A stretch of 64,000 bases of DNA from Mesotoga sp. Brook.08.105.5.1 (GTDB lineage: Bacteria > Thermotogota > Thermotogae > Petrotogales > Kosmotogaceae): positions 62,001 to 126,000 of the forward strand of contig NZ_AYTW01000006.1 of NCBI RefSeq assembly GCF_002752635.1. The letters are read 5' to 3'. This document shows positions 17,440 through 26,315 of the stretch, piece after piece (position 1 is the first letter of the stretch; each line of letters begins with the position of its first letter). The translations under genes and the position numbers were made by a program. Under the pieces are notes generated by a model that was not told the origin of the DNA, did not search any database, and saw nothing but the letters and a program-made list of their open reading frames with translations.

Positions 17440-19071
17440 GTGTTCAAGGAGAAGTTGGAAAGTTCAGTAAAAAATGCAATTAGGGAGTTCGCCATTGAAG
17501 ACGAGACGATTGACTTCAAGATCGAGATGCCTCCTGAGGGATTTGGGGATTTATCGACAAATGTTGCTTTCATGCTGTCAAAGACTCTCAAGAAAAGCCC
17601 GAGAGAAATTGCCACATTGATTTCGGAGAGTCTCAGCAAGGAGCTAGATTACAGCAGAGTTGAGGTAGCTGGTTCGGGGTTCATAAATGTTGATTTCTCT
17701 TCGAAATATGTTTCATCGGTCTTGGAGAACATTCTTCAAACTCCGGATTTCTGGAAAAAGACAGGCGAAACAAGCATTCAACTCGAATTCGCAAGTGCAA
17801 ATCCAACCGGTCCCTTCACTGTTGGCCATGGTCGTCAGGCAGTATTCGGTGATGTTCTATGCAGGGTCTTCTCTTCAAGGGGTTTCAGGGTTCAGAAAGA
17901 GATGTACATAAATGATGCCGGTCGACAGATAGGGCTTCTTGGGAGATCTCTTTGGGTAAGGTATAATCAACTCCTCGGTCTGGAAGAGGAGCTTCCTGAA
18001 GATGGCTACCAGGGAGGGTACCTAATTGACATTGCGCGAGATCTTGCTGGAGAAGTAGGTGAGCACTTCAAAGGTGTCTGGAATGACGACTCTGAGAGTT
18101 ACTTCAAGAAGTACGCTCTTGGGAAGATGCTTGAAGATATTCTTGGAACCTTGAGGACATTGAGAGTGGAATTTGACAACGTGTTTTTTGAGAGTTCGCT
18201 AATTGAAGATGGAACTGTGAAATCAGTCATTGAGATTCTAGATCGAAAGGGACTTACATATGAATCAGAAGGTGCAAAGTGGCTAAGAGTCTCAAGTTTT
18301 GTTGAAGATGACGATAAGGTTCTAGTCAGATCTAACGGGACAAACACGTACTTCATGACCGATATTGCATACCACTACAATAAGCATCAAAGGAATTTCG
18401 AGAAAGTTTTCGACATTTGGGGAGCGGATCACATGGGTCACATACCTAGAATGAAGGCCGCAATGAAAGCTCTCGGAATTGAAGACGATTTCCTCAATGT
18501 GATAATTCACCAGTATGTGAACCTGAAGAGAGAGGGCGAAGTTGTCAAGATGTCAACTAGAAGAGGTGAATTCACGACACTCGATGAACTTGTAGAAGCG
18601 GTCGGTGTCGATTCGACGAGGTATTTCTTTGCGATGTTTGATCCCGATACTCACATGCTGTTCGATATTGACCTGGCAAGACAGAAGTCCAATGACAACC
18701 CGGTATTCTATGTCCAGTACGCAAATGCAAGAATAAGCAACGTCTTCAGGACTGCACAGGAGAAGAGCGTAGCTGTTTCAGGCGATTCTCTAGAATTGCT
18801 TGACAGTCAGGATGACAGAAGAATTATAAAATTGCTGACCATCTTCCCTGAAATACTTGATTCAGTAGTTGCCGATTACAGGACGAATCGCCTGACTTCC
18901 TATCTAGAGGATATATCAAGAGCTTTTCACGCATACTACAACAAAAACATAATTGTCGATCCCGCGAATCCGGCTTTGTCGGGGGCTCGATTAGCTTTGT
19001 GCAAGGCGCTTCAGAATATTCTCAAAAGCGGGCTGGAGCTTCTTGGCGTTGAGGCTCCCGACAGTATGTGA
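17440..19071 (+). CDS. argS: Arginyl-tRNA synthetase
   Basis: 543 residues, a class I synthetase. The HIGH box reads TVGH (ANPTGPFTVGHGRQ), a variant also found in some bacterial ArgRS; KMSKS reads KMSTR (VVKMSTRRGEFTT). The N-terminal Add1 domain (GFGDLSTNVAFMLSKTLKKS) and the C-terminal DALR helix bundle are present. The GTG at 17440 is chosen because GGAGGTG lies five bases upstream; the ATG 51 bases earlier has no such site. The rlmD-like gene starts in the stop codon. Confidence 0.96.
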   Translation: MFKEKLESSVKNAIREFAIEDETIDFKIEMPPEGFGDLSTNVAFMLSKTLKKSPREIATLISESLSKELDYSRVEVAGSGFINVDFSSKYVSSVLENILQTPDFWKKTGETSIQLEFASANPTGPFTVGHGRQAVFGDVLCRVFSSRGFRVQKEMYINDAGRQIGLLGRSLWVRYNQLLGLEEELPEDGYQGGYLIDIARDLAGEVGEHFKGVWNDDSESYFKKYALGKMLEDILGTLRTLRVEFDNVFFESSLIEDGTVKSVIEILDRKGLTYESEGAKWLRVSSFVEDDDKVLVRSNGTNTYFMTDIAYHYNKHQRNFEKVFDIWGADHMGHIPRMKAAMKALGIEDDFLNVIIHQYVNLKREGEVVKMSTRRGEFTTLDELVEAVGVDSTRYFFAMFDPDTHMLFDIDLARQKSNDNPVFYVQYANARISNVFRTAQEKSVAVSGDSLELLDSQDDRRIIKLLTIFPEILDSVVADYRTNRLTSYLEDISRAFHAYYNKNIIVDPANPALSGARLALCKALQNILKSGLELLGVEAPDSM

Positions 19072-20387
19072 TGGAAGAACTGAGGATCGAAAAGCTTATC
19101 GCAGGTGGGTTCTCACTTGCCAGGACAAAAGACGGGAAGGTTGCCCTGCTTGATGCCGGTTATCCCGGAGAAGCTGTGCTTGCTAGCAGAAAGAAGGGGA
19201 AGAGCGATTTTCGCCTGATGAAAGTTGAGAAGATCATAACACCTTCAAATTCAAGAAGAGAGAGACTCTGTAGAAGCTTTCCGACATGTGGGGGTTGTGA
19301 TTGGCAGACTCTGGAATACCCGGAGCAGCTCTTATGGAAGAAGAAGGTCATTGCGGAGCAGTTCGGCAGAGTTGGCAAGATCGATCTAGACGAGTTCGAT
19401 ATAGTCGCTTCACCGAAGGAGATCAATTACAGACTGAAAATGGAGTATGTTTGTTTTCAGGGAAAAAACGGACTCTCTCTTGGGCTTTACAGAAGAAAAA
19501 GCAAGTCACCGGTTAGCTGTCAAGGATGTGTATTGGGTCTTGAAGGTTTTGAAAAGGTGAGGGCCTTTATGGAAGGCATTTTGAGAAGAAGCTCAGTCAG
19601 ACCCTATAACCAGGCGAACGGCAAAGGCGAACTCAAGCACCTAATTCTCAGGGGTAATGGAAGCGGGATAATGGCAATACTGGTTACGAAGGGTGAGCAT
19701 CTCCCTGATGAGAGCAGGTTGGTTCATGAGGTGAAGAATAGACTTGGAGAGGTAACTACTCTTGTACATCTCATGAACGCAAATGACAGGGTTGTTATGC
19801 GTGGGGTTTCGAGAACGCTTTTTGGAGAAGGTCTCCTCGAACAGGAGCTTTTTGGAAAGAGATTCGAGGTTCCTCCTGCTGCATTCTTTCAGAATAATCT
19901 CCAAATAACAGAGTCGATTATTAGGCACATATCTTGCGAACTTGGGTCATCTCAAGGCGATTCACTTCTTGATCTATACAGCGGGATAGGAACCTTCTCC
20001 ATCACTATTGGCAGCCAGATGAAGAACGTCACATCCGTAGAATCAAATCCAATTTCAGTAAAGGCTCTCAAAGCTAATTCGAACATCAATGGAATGTTCG
20101 GCGCTGACCTGATTATGAGCGATACCATTGAATACTTGAAGTCGACCGAGACCCACTTCTCGACGATAATCCTTGATCCTCCTAGGTCCGGAGTCGGCGA
20201 TGATATTGTACTGCTCCAAAAGGTTAATCCTTCTATGATATTCTATGTTTCCTGTGATCCGGCTACTCTTGCGAGAGATGTTTCCAGGTTAGTAAAAGCA
20301 GGATTCAAAATCTCTTCGATAAAGGCCTTTGACATGTTTCCTCAAACGTGGCATGTGGAGACTGTTGTCCGTCTCGAGAAAGGCTAG
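19071..20387 (+). CDS. rlmD: Class I 23S rRNA/tRNA m5U methyltransferase (RlmD/RumA-TrmA family)
   Basis: About 438 residues. It has an N-terminal TRAM-like domain, the 4Fe-4S cysteines (CRSFPTCGGCDWQ and later SCQGC), the SAM-binding motif LLDLYSGIGTFSITIG, and the catalytic cysteine region VSCDPATLARD. It methylates uracil in ribosomal or transfer RNA, with folding assistance from the iron-sulfur cluster. The ATG overlaps the argS stop codon by one base; GTG 19068 is possible. Whether the target is U1939, U747 or tRNA U54 cannot be told from sequence alone. Confidence 0.92.
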   Translation: MEELRIEKLIAGGFSLARTKDGKVALLDAGYPGEAVLASRKKGKSDFRLMKVEKIITPSNSRRERLCRSFPTCGGCDWQTLEYPEQLLWKKKVIAEQFGRVGKIDLDEFDIVASPKEINYRLKMEYVCFQGKNGLSLGLYRRKSKSPVSCQGCVLGLEGFEKVRAFMEGILRRSSVRPYNQANGKGELKHLILRGNGSGIMAILVTKGEHLPDESRLVHEVKNRLGEVTTLVHLMNANDRVVMRGVSRTLFGEGLLEQELFGKRFEVPPAAFFQNNLQITESIIRHISCELGSSQGDSLLDLYSGIGTFSITIGSQMKNVTSVESNPISVKALKANSNINGMFGADLIMSDTIEYLKSTETHFSTIILDPPRSGVGDDIVLLQKVNPSMIFYVSCDPATLARDVSRLVKAGFKISSIKAFDMFPQTWHVETVVRLEKG

Positions 20388-20773
20388 CGGCTTGAGAAAA
20401 CCGTTTTCTTGCAGTTGATAGCCGAAAGAGTAGACTTTTGGGGAAAGAAAGACGAGTATATTTGCGGCGATTCTCACTGCCCCGAAAATGCGGTAAACGC
20501 AACAAAGCCAACGATAGAAAATATGTGGGCGGTTGCGGATTTAAAACCCACCGGGATAGGTTGGGAGCGATAGATATTATTTCCGCAACTGTGGGAGATG
20601 GTTTAGCGCAAGCGATAGTCTGCCAGCCCTAGGAGCTAATGTGCTCTGCCTAGGGACGGGCTGATGGCACAGCCCTGAACTTGGGGTCATACTCCGATAC
20701 CAGAAATGGACTTCGGTTTAATCACCCAAGAATCCCTTGCCTTTACGCATGAGAAGTGTCAAAGGAGGAGAAA
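20388..20773. other. Gene-free stretch with RNA-like pairing
   Basis: No coding sequence is supported. Two adjacent stem-loops stand out: CCCTAG (20627-20632) with CTAGGG (20650-20655), and GGGCTG (20658-20663) with CAGCCC (20670-20675). A second copy of CAGCCC at 20624-20629 could also pair with the same GGGCTG. The end of the stretch has a very strong AAAGGAGG ribosome binding site for the broken pspA. CCGCAACTGT at 20583-20592 recalls a cobalamin-riboswitch core, but the other conserved blocks are not found. Confidence 0.4.
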
Positions 20774-21210
20774 ATGGGTATTCTCGGCAGGTTCAGCGAC
20801 ATTATTAAGTCAAATGTTAATGCTCTTCTCGACAAAATGGAGGACCCTTCGAAGATGATCGATCAGTATCTTCGAGACTGAGAAGTCCGAGGAGCTCAGT
20901 CTAAAGGCATTTTGGCAACCGAACAGCGAATACCGGGTTTTGGTAACGGCACTTTGCAGGATATCTTATGGACTGCGGAGCTTATCCAAAGGTAAAGGCT
21001 ATTAAACTCCATAAAGAACGTGCTCAAGAACGTGGCCGACAACGGTGGTAGGGAAACTGAAAGAGACCTGTTTGGAAAAGCTGGTGAATACACGACGAAA
21101 ATCGGAAGAACTACCTATGGTGAGCCCTCTGCCCTAGATGAGGCAGAAGGATTGAGAGAAAGGATTATTTGGGGCAAGATCTTCTTCTGCCCTAAATGTC
21201 AAAGGATATA
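20774..21210 (+). pseudogene. Broken pspA-like gene (PspA/IM30 family)
   Basis: Behind an ideal AAAGGAGGAGAAA site the frame starts MGILGRFSDIIKSNVNALLD and KMEDPSKMIDQYLRD, the typical PspA/IM30/VIPP1 N terminus, then hits TGA after 35 codons. Fragments of the rest of the family appear downstream in changing frames: EKSEELSLKA (mid coiled-coil) near 20882-20911, and RDLFGKAGEYTTKIG ... ALDEAEGL near 21065-21150, similar to the C-terminal part. I read this as a gene inactivated by deletion and frameshifts. A functional copy could still exist elsewhere in the genome. PspA proteins guard the cytoplasmic membrane under stress. Confidence 0.7.
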
Positions 21211-21324
21211 ACCTTCATTCTCGTTGGCTAGAGAGATAACTCCGTTCAGTACACGGTTTGCATAGAATTCTCCAATCATGAGCTATACTTATAACGAAAG
21301 TAGTAAAAGCGAGGAGGGTTTCAG

Positions 21325-22230
21325 TTGAGAGATTTTTCTGAGATGATTTCTTTGGCTAAAGCAAGGGGGCCACGAAAGGTAGTTCTTGTTGGTTCTGACG
21401 ACCGCGAGGCCATCAGGGCTCTTAAACTTGCATCCGATGAAGGAATAGCGAAGCCTTTTCTGGTTGGAGAAAAAGAAAAGACTAGAGCTATTCTCAGTGA
21501 AGAGGGACTCTATGGTGAAGTAATCAATGCGTCAACTCCCGAAGAAGCCTGCGAGAAGGGTATTAGACTTGTGAGGTCAGGAGACGCCGACATTGTTATG
21601 AAAGGCCTTGTCAAGACATCGACACTGCTCAAGGCTGTTCTTAACAAGGATTGGGGTCTGAGATCGGGGAAAGTTCTGAGCCATGTTGCGGCTCTAGATG
21701 TTCCGGTACTTGATAGGGTGGTTTTTGTTACTGATGGCGGTATGGTGATCCGACCAGATTTGCCGACAAAAGTATCGATAATTGAGAACGCGGTCGCCTT
21801 TCTGAAGTCCATCGGGTACGAAAGACCAAGAGTGGCATTGGTTGCTGCTGTAGAAGTTGTAAATGAAGATATGCCGGAAACGCTTGATGCTGCGGTTATC
21901 TCGAAGATGTCTCAAAGAGGACAGCTCACCGGGTGCGATGTGGATGGACCTCTAGGAATGGATAACGCACTATCGATTATAGCAGCAGAGATTAAGAGGA
22001 TATCTGGTCCAGTTGCAGGAAAGGCAGATCTGCTTGTTGTTCCGGATATCGTAAGCGGAAACATCTTGGGAAAATCGGCAGTATACCTTGCAGGCGGAAC
22101 AATTGCGGGGCTGATTCTCGGAGCTGCGGCGCCCATCGTCATTGTTTCCAGAGCCGACTCCGCTCCTTCAAAACTTGCTTCGATAGCTTTGGCCAGTTAT
22201 TCCATACTTTCTAGTAACAAAGATGACTGA
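21325..22230 (+). CDS. ptb: Phosphate butyryl/acetyltransferase family protein
   Basis: 301 residues. The pattern matches phosphotransacetylase/phosphotransbutyrylase (VVLVGSDDREAIRALKLASDEGIAKPFLVGE, ADIVMKGLVKTSTLLKAVL, KSAVYLAGGTIAGLILGAAAPIVIVSRADS). It exchanges an acyl group between CoA and phosphate. Length and N-terminal sequence fit Ptb better than Pta. The TTG start follows GAGGAGGG. No acyl kinase gene adjoins it, so the partner kinase must be elsewhere. Substrate specificity is unproven. Confidence 0.85.
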   Translation: MRDFSEMISLAKARGPRKVVLVGSDDREAIRALKLASDEGIAKPFLVGEKEKTRAILSEEGLYGEVINASTPEEACEKGIRLVRSGDADIVMKGLVKTSTLLKAVLNKDWGLRSGKVLSHVAALDVPVLDRVVFVTDGGMVIRPDLPTKVSIIENAVAFLKSIGYERPRVALVAAVEVVNEDMPETLDAAVISKMSQRGQLTGCDVDGPLGMDNALSIIAAEIKRISGPVAGKADLLVVPDIVSGNILGKSAVYLAGGTIAGLILGAAAPIVIVSRADSAPSKLASIALASYSILSSNKDD

Positions 22231-22436
22231 GTCTACTTCTGGCAAGTCGGAAAGCATGAATGACTTAGGTCGCTGATCGGTCGAGAAAGAAGGTTCTCGC
22301 CAGTTTAGCCGTGCTGAAGAGATGAAGCTTCACTTTGAAAGAGAGCGCCTCGAAGAACCGCTTTCCGCTGCACTTAAAGGACACAGCAAAAGATTCAGGT
22401 ATGCTCTTCCGATCTCTTCACACCGATCTCAAAACG

Positions 22437-23288
22437 CTATTGAGACTTTTGAGGAGCTTTATCGTCCGCAGATAGCGACTCAAGAAATCTGCAAACAATG
22501 TCGTCTGGAATCTCTATGCCCAACTCCAGATTCTTTTTGTGCTCTCCATGGTAGTCGCTGCCTCCCGATGCAAGCAACCCCAGATCTTCGGAAATCTGAA
22601 GAAGCTCGTTTCTCGTCTCTAGATCGTACACCTTGTAGAAAACCTCGATCCCTCTCAATCCGTAGGACATCATTCTCTTAATCATCTCCACTGTATCCTC
22701 TCGATTAAGCATCATGGAAATAGGATGAGCAAGGACCGGAATCCCCTTTGCAGAAAGGATAAGTTCAATCGCTGACTTTATTGACAGCCTCTCCTTCTCA
22801 ATATATGCAATTCCGTATTTGCCAATGAATCTTTCAAAGGCATCTTCATTTGATTCTGCGTAACCCTTCTTGACAATCAGGCTTGCAATGTGAGGCCTTC
22901 CAAGACTCTCGCCCGGAAACGAGCTTTCCAGCTCTTCATCAGTTATATCGATTCCAAGTGAACGCAACTTATAGAGAATCCTTGTATTTCTTAGGTTCCT
23001 CTTTAGTCGTATCTGTTCAAGATGTTTTTCGATTGAGTCTTCTGTAGAAACCATTCCGTAACCCAATATATCCAGAGTCTCGTGAAAATCACAACCAATC
23101 TCCACTCCTTTTACGTAAGCAATACCCATCTTCGAAGAAAGCTCTGCAGCATCTTTCTGACCGGAAAGCGTATCGTGATCTGTGATAGAAAGAACAGATA
23201 TAGCTTTTTCATGAGCCTTCTCAACTACTATCGTAACCGGGTCAGTTCCGTCCGAATGATCGGAATGACAGTGAAAATCAACTACCAT
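22437..23288 (-). CDS. PHP-domain metal-dependent phosphoesterase
   Basis: 283 residues. All PHP metal motifs are present: FHCHSDHSDGTD, ITDHDTLSG, KGVEI, VLAHPIS and GSDYHG. The layout is that of the YciV/TrpH (RNase AM-like) group, which removes phosphate from nucleotide or RNA 5' ends. It is divergent from the Ser/Thr kinase gene, with 45 bases between the starts. The stretch to its left (22231-22436) contains nothing I can assign. Confidence 0.88.
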   Translation of the reverse strand: MVVDFHCHSDHSDGTDPVTIVVEKAHEKAISVLSITDHDTLSGQKDAAELSSKMGIAYVKGVEIGCDFHETLDILGYGMVSTEDSIEKHLEQIRLKRNLRNTRILYKLRSLGIDITDEELESSFPGESLGRPHIASLIVKKGYAESNEDAFERFIGKYGIAYIEKERLSIKSAIELILSAKGIPVLAHPISMMLNREDTVEMIKRMMSYGLRGIEVFYKVYDLETRNELLQISEDLGLLASGGSDYHGEHKKNLELGIEIPDDIVCRFLESLSADDKAPQKSQ

Positions 23289-23333
23289 TTGTCTACCGCC
23301 TTTTCTTGCAATGATGATATTATTCTACTAGAG

Positions 23334-24194
23334 GTGATCATAATAGAATACTACCTCGGCGAAGGGACGATTTTGAAGAAGCGCTACAGAGTGATCGAGC
23401 CATTGGGGAGGGGCGGGTTCGGGCTGACCTATTTGTGCTCGGATTTTCACATGGGAACTAAAGTGGCCGTGAAGGAGTTCTTTCCAAGAGGTGTTGAAAG
23501 AGAAAACAACAATGTAAAGCCAGTAGACAGTGATCTGAAGGATGTATATTATGAGAAACTTTCTTCTTTCTCAGAGGAGTTCACTATTCTGTCCAAAATC
23601 GAAGATGATAGGGTTGTGAAGGTTCTTGATCTTTTCACAGAAAACAACACCGCCTACTACGTTATGGAGTTCGTAAGCGGAAAGACCTTGAGAGATGCAG
23701 TAAGAGCAGATGGGGCAATGGAGGATTCGAGGGCTTATGAAGTAATCGATGAGATTCTGAAGGGAGTCGCATCTATTCACAATAGAGGCTATATTCACAG
23801 TGATCTAAAACCAACAAACGTGATGATGACGGACTACGGTAAAATCAAGGTGATGGATTTTGGTGCGGCCTGTCTGAAGGATGTCTACCTTATCAACTCT
23901 CTCTCGAAAGTGGTCTCCCTGAGTTATGCCTGTCCTGAGAGGTTCTTTTCGTCCTCGCGTCCCAGTTCTTCATGGGATGTCTATTCTGTAGGAGGGATTC
24001 TATACTTCCTTCTTTGTGGAAGAGATCCAGTTCCTTCGACAGATAGAATGAAAGGAATTCCGCTTTTATTTGATGAGTTCACAAGAAAAGCGAGGCGCAT
24101 TCTAGACAAATCAATGTCTCTGGTTGCAGAGAAGAGATACTCAGACGCAAACGATTTCAGAAGAGCCTTGAAATCAAGGTTTCTTGGGTTTTAG
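23334..24194 (+). CDS. Serine/threonine protein kinase
   Basis: About 286 residues, a lone kinase catalytic domain with no membrane segment or PASTA repeats. From GTG 23334: glycine loop GRGGFG (25-30), ATP lysine K47 (KVAVKEFF), catalytic loop H155-S-D157-L-K-P-T-N, and D175-F-G. The activation segment ends SYACPERFF. It should phosphorylate Ser/Thr in cytoplasmic targets. Family members often begin near 'EYYL..GTIL..RYR', matching IEYYLGEGTILKKRYR. The best-placed ribosome site (GAGG 23331-23334) lies 8 bases before ATA 23343, whereas the GTG overlaps it; the true start is uncertain. Confidence 0.9.
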   Translation: MIIIEYYLGEGTILKKRYRVIEPLGRGGFGLTYLCSDFHMGTKVAVKEFFPRGVERENNNVKPVDSDLKDVYYEKLSSFSEEFTILSKIEDDRVVKVLDLFTENNTAYYVMEFVSGKTLRDAVRADGAMEDSRAYEVIDEILKGVASIHNRGYIHSDLKPTNVMMTDYGKIKVMDFGAACLKDVYLINSLSKVVSLSYACPERFFSSSRPSSSWDVYSVGGILYFLLCGRDPVPSTDRMKGIPLLFDEFTRKARRILDKSMSLVAEKRYSDANDFRRALKSRFLGF

Positions 24195-24195
24195 C

Positions 24196-25035
24196 TTATT
24201 TTCTCGTGATGAGGTCGTAGATTTCCACCATCTCGCTCTTTAGATCTGTGAAGACGGATATTTCTTCTAGAAGCTTATGAAACATCCCTTCAACTCTTGA
24301 CTGAGCACTTTCAATCGATTCAAATGAAAGAATGGTCAGTTTGTCTTGGATTCCGTCTTTTCCCGGAGTCTTTCCGAGTTCTCGCTCTGTGGAGGTTACG
24401 TCTTTTATGTCGTCCAAAAACTGAAATAGCTTACCGAATTTTAAGCCTAATCGATGCATCTCATTGAGCCTCTGTTCGCTCTCTACCACAAATGGAGCCG
24501 CGAAGCAGAAGCCGAAAAGGGCGCCGGTCTTTGCGGCATGAATTCTCTCCATATGTTCTCTGGATCTTTCTTGGGGAAACACATCTTCAAATTCGCCTTC
24601 AACAACTTTCAGCGAAGTCTCATGCCATAGTTTGATCAAAGTCTGTTTGAAATCACAGTCGAGGTTCAGAGAAGAGAGGAGTCTTTGAGGTAACAACATA
24701 AGATAGTCCCCGGCAAGTATGGCTTTGCACTCGCCGAACTTCACATGACTAGAAGGCTGACCACGCCTAATACTGTCGTTGTCTATTTCAGGTAAGTCGT
24801 CGTGGATGAGGCTTCCGCTGTGGAAGAGTTCGACAGCCATGCCGACTGTCATGGAGTTTTCATCTCCAAAAGCCGTAACCTTTGAGAGCTCCCAGATAAG
24901 ATATGCTCTAAGTCTCTTTCCCCCTGATAGAGGAGTGTAAGAAACGACCTCTTTCAAGGGTCCGGCGACCGGCAACCCATCTAGAAACTGTTCGAGTCTT
25001 CGATTGAAGAATGGTATGAACTCAGCTAGTCTCAT
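24196..25035 (-). CDS. Polyprenyl diphosphate synthase (FPP/GGPP type)
   Basis: 279 residues, short-chain trans-isoprenyl diphosphate synthase fold. Motifs: GGKRLRAYLIWE, first aspartate-rich motif HDDLPEIDNDSIRRG, KCKAILAGDYL-like GDYL, and second aspartate-rich motif FQFLDDIKD. It condenses isopentenyl units to make the precursor of undecaprenyl or quinone side chains. The start overlaps the bifunctional nuclease gene by 14 bases. The stop codon lies one base from that of the convergent kinase gene. Confidence 0.92.
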   Translation of the reverse strand: MRLAEFIPFFNRRLEQFLDGLPVAGPLKEVVSYTPLSGGKRLRAYLIWELSKVTAFGDENSMTVGMAVELFHSGSLIHDDLPEIDNDSIRRGQPSSHVKFGECKAILAGDYLMLLPQRLLSSLNLDCDFKQTLIKLWHETSLKVVEGEFEDVFPQERSREHMERIHAAKTGALFGFCFAAPFVVESEQRLNEMHRLGLKFGKLFQFLDDIKDVTSTERELGKTPGKDGIQDKLTILSFESIESAQSRVEGMFHKLLEEISVFTDLKSEMVEIYDLITRK

Positions 25036-25552
25036 TATCCTGGTCTCTTCTGAAGTGTTTTTTCAGTTCTTCGATGTCAAGGTTTTCAACGAATTTCTTG
25101 AAGCTATCATTGTCTTCTTCTTGACCCTGGTGAAGAGCATCGGCCTGAAGACTGCTCAAATCAATAGAGCTTTCCATGAAAACGGCATCTTCCACGAATA
25201 TCGGAAAGCCTTTCTTCACTGCAAGCACCAAACAGTCTGAAGGACGCGCATCAATAACATGCAGCTGACCGTTTCTGTCCTGTAAGTGCAAGGAAGCGTA
25301 GTATATGTTGTCTTTCACCTGGCCGATAACCGCCTTTTCGAAAGTCCCGCCAAGCTGTAAGACTGTATTCAAGAACAGATCGTACGTCAACGGTCTGGGA
25401 AAGTCCTTTCCACTCACTGCAAGGGCAAGAGCCTCAGCTTCAAACGGACCTATCCATATTCCAAAGCCTTTGTTTGTCTTTTCGACTTCTAGTATGACTA
25501 CCGGAGAATTGCTCTGATCAAGAGCCAGACCTCTGAGTCTTACCTGTAACAT
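25022..25552 (-). CDS. Bifunctional nuclease family protein (DUF151)
   Basis: 176 residues matching the TM0160-like DUF151/BFN family: VVILEVEKTNKGFGIWIGPFEAEAL and YDLFLNTVLQLGGTFEKAVI, then YYASLHLQDRNGQLHVIDARPSDCLVLAVKKGFPIFVEDAVF. Homologues are reported to have RNase and DNase activity; the physiological role is unclear. The ATG at 25552 has GAGG eight bases upstream and is preferred over the in-frame GTG at 25561, which overlaps the site. It overlaps the prenyl synthase gene and follows plsC by 10 bases. Confidence 0.85.
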   Translation of the reverse strand: MLQVRLRGLALDQSNSPVVILEVEKTNKGFGIWIGPFEAEALALAVSGKDFPRPLTYDLFLNTVLQLGGTFEKAVIGQVKDNIYYASLHLQDRNGQLHVIDARPSDCLVLAVKKGFPIFVEDAVFMESSIDLSSLQADALHQGQEEDNDSFKKFVENLDIEELKKHFRRDQDNETS

Positions 25553-25562
25553 AAAACCCACC

Positions 25563-26315
25563 TCAATTTCTAAGTGATTCCAGTGACCCCTTAATTATAT
25601 TATAGACTGCTTCACTGAACTCTTCCTCGGATTCGAAATCTTCGGGCAAGACCGGTTTACATATCGAAAGAGATATCCTTGACGGAGTTATTAGGAAGCT
25701 ATTCTTCTTAAGGAGATTTCGTGTTCCGTCCAGGGCAACAGGCAGAACCCTTATTCCAAGCTTAAAGGGTATTGAAAGACTTCCCTCTTTGAATTCCCCA
25801 ATCTCACCGCCGGTGCTCCGCGTTCCTTCTGGAAAGAGCAGAATCGTTCCGTCTTCTTTCAGTATCCGGAATATTTTTCTCATTGCTCCTGCGGTCTGCG
25901 ATTTGTTTCCCCTTTCGATGTACACTCCGTCGAGAGCGCTAACAAACCAATTGATTCCCGGAATCTTCGATAATTCCTTCTTCGCAATAAAAGAGATTTC
26001 TGCGTACACATAGCCGGGAATCAGAGGAATGTCGAATGCGCTCTGATGATTTGCGACTATCACCATAGAGCCTGTCTGCGGCACGTTTTCTTTGCCTACT
26101 ACCTTAACTTTTGAACCTGAAAGAATAAAGGCCGCACGGCCAAACCTCGACACTTCGCGGGATATGAATGTCTTCCGCTCTTTCTTCCCCTTGAGCTTAC
26201 CTATGAGATTTCCGATTAGAATAATGATTCCCCCGTAAACGTAGATGTAAAGAACCCCGATTACGGCTATCCAGATCGTAACGAGCAGACTAAGAATCTT
26301 CTTGAGGAACCCCAA
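25563..26315 (-). CDS. plsC: 1-acyl-sn-glycerol-3-phosphate acyltransferase
   Basis: 250 residues. One or two N-terminal membrane segments (LSLLVTIWIAVIGVLYIYVY) precede the acyltransferase domain with NHQSAFD (HX4D catalytic motif) and FPEGTRS. It adds the second acyl chain of phosphatidic acid at the cytoplasmic membrane. The TTG start lies inside the last 26 bases of thiI, with GGAGG nine bases upstream. It is downstream of thiI and upstream of DUF151 in a leftward operon. Confidence 0.93.
   Translation of the reverse strand: MGFLKKILSLLVTIWIAVIGVLYIYVYGGIIILIGNLIGKLKGKKERKTFISREVSRFGRAAFILSGSKVKVVGKENVPQTGSMVIVANHQSAFDIPLIPGYVYAEISFIAKKELSKIPGINWFVSALDGVYIERGNKSQTAGAMRKIFRILKEDGTILLFPEGTRSTGGEIGEFKEGSLSIPFKLGIRVLPVALDGTRNLLKKNSFLITPSRISLSICKPVLPEDFESEEEFSEAVYNIIKGSLESLRN

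Noticed and set aside
17837-17860. Damaged HIGH motif in argS
   Set aside because: TVGH variant is found in active bacterial ArgRS.
20583-20592. Cobalamin riboswitch core CCGCAACTGT
   Set aside because: The other conserved blocks (GCCACTG, B12 box) are not found and no B12 gene follows.
22322-22681. 119-codon rightward frame
   Set aside because: Runs antisense into the PHP gene and has no site.
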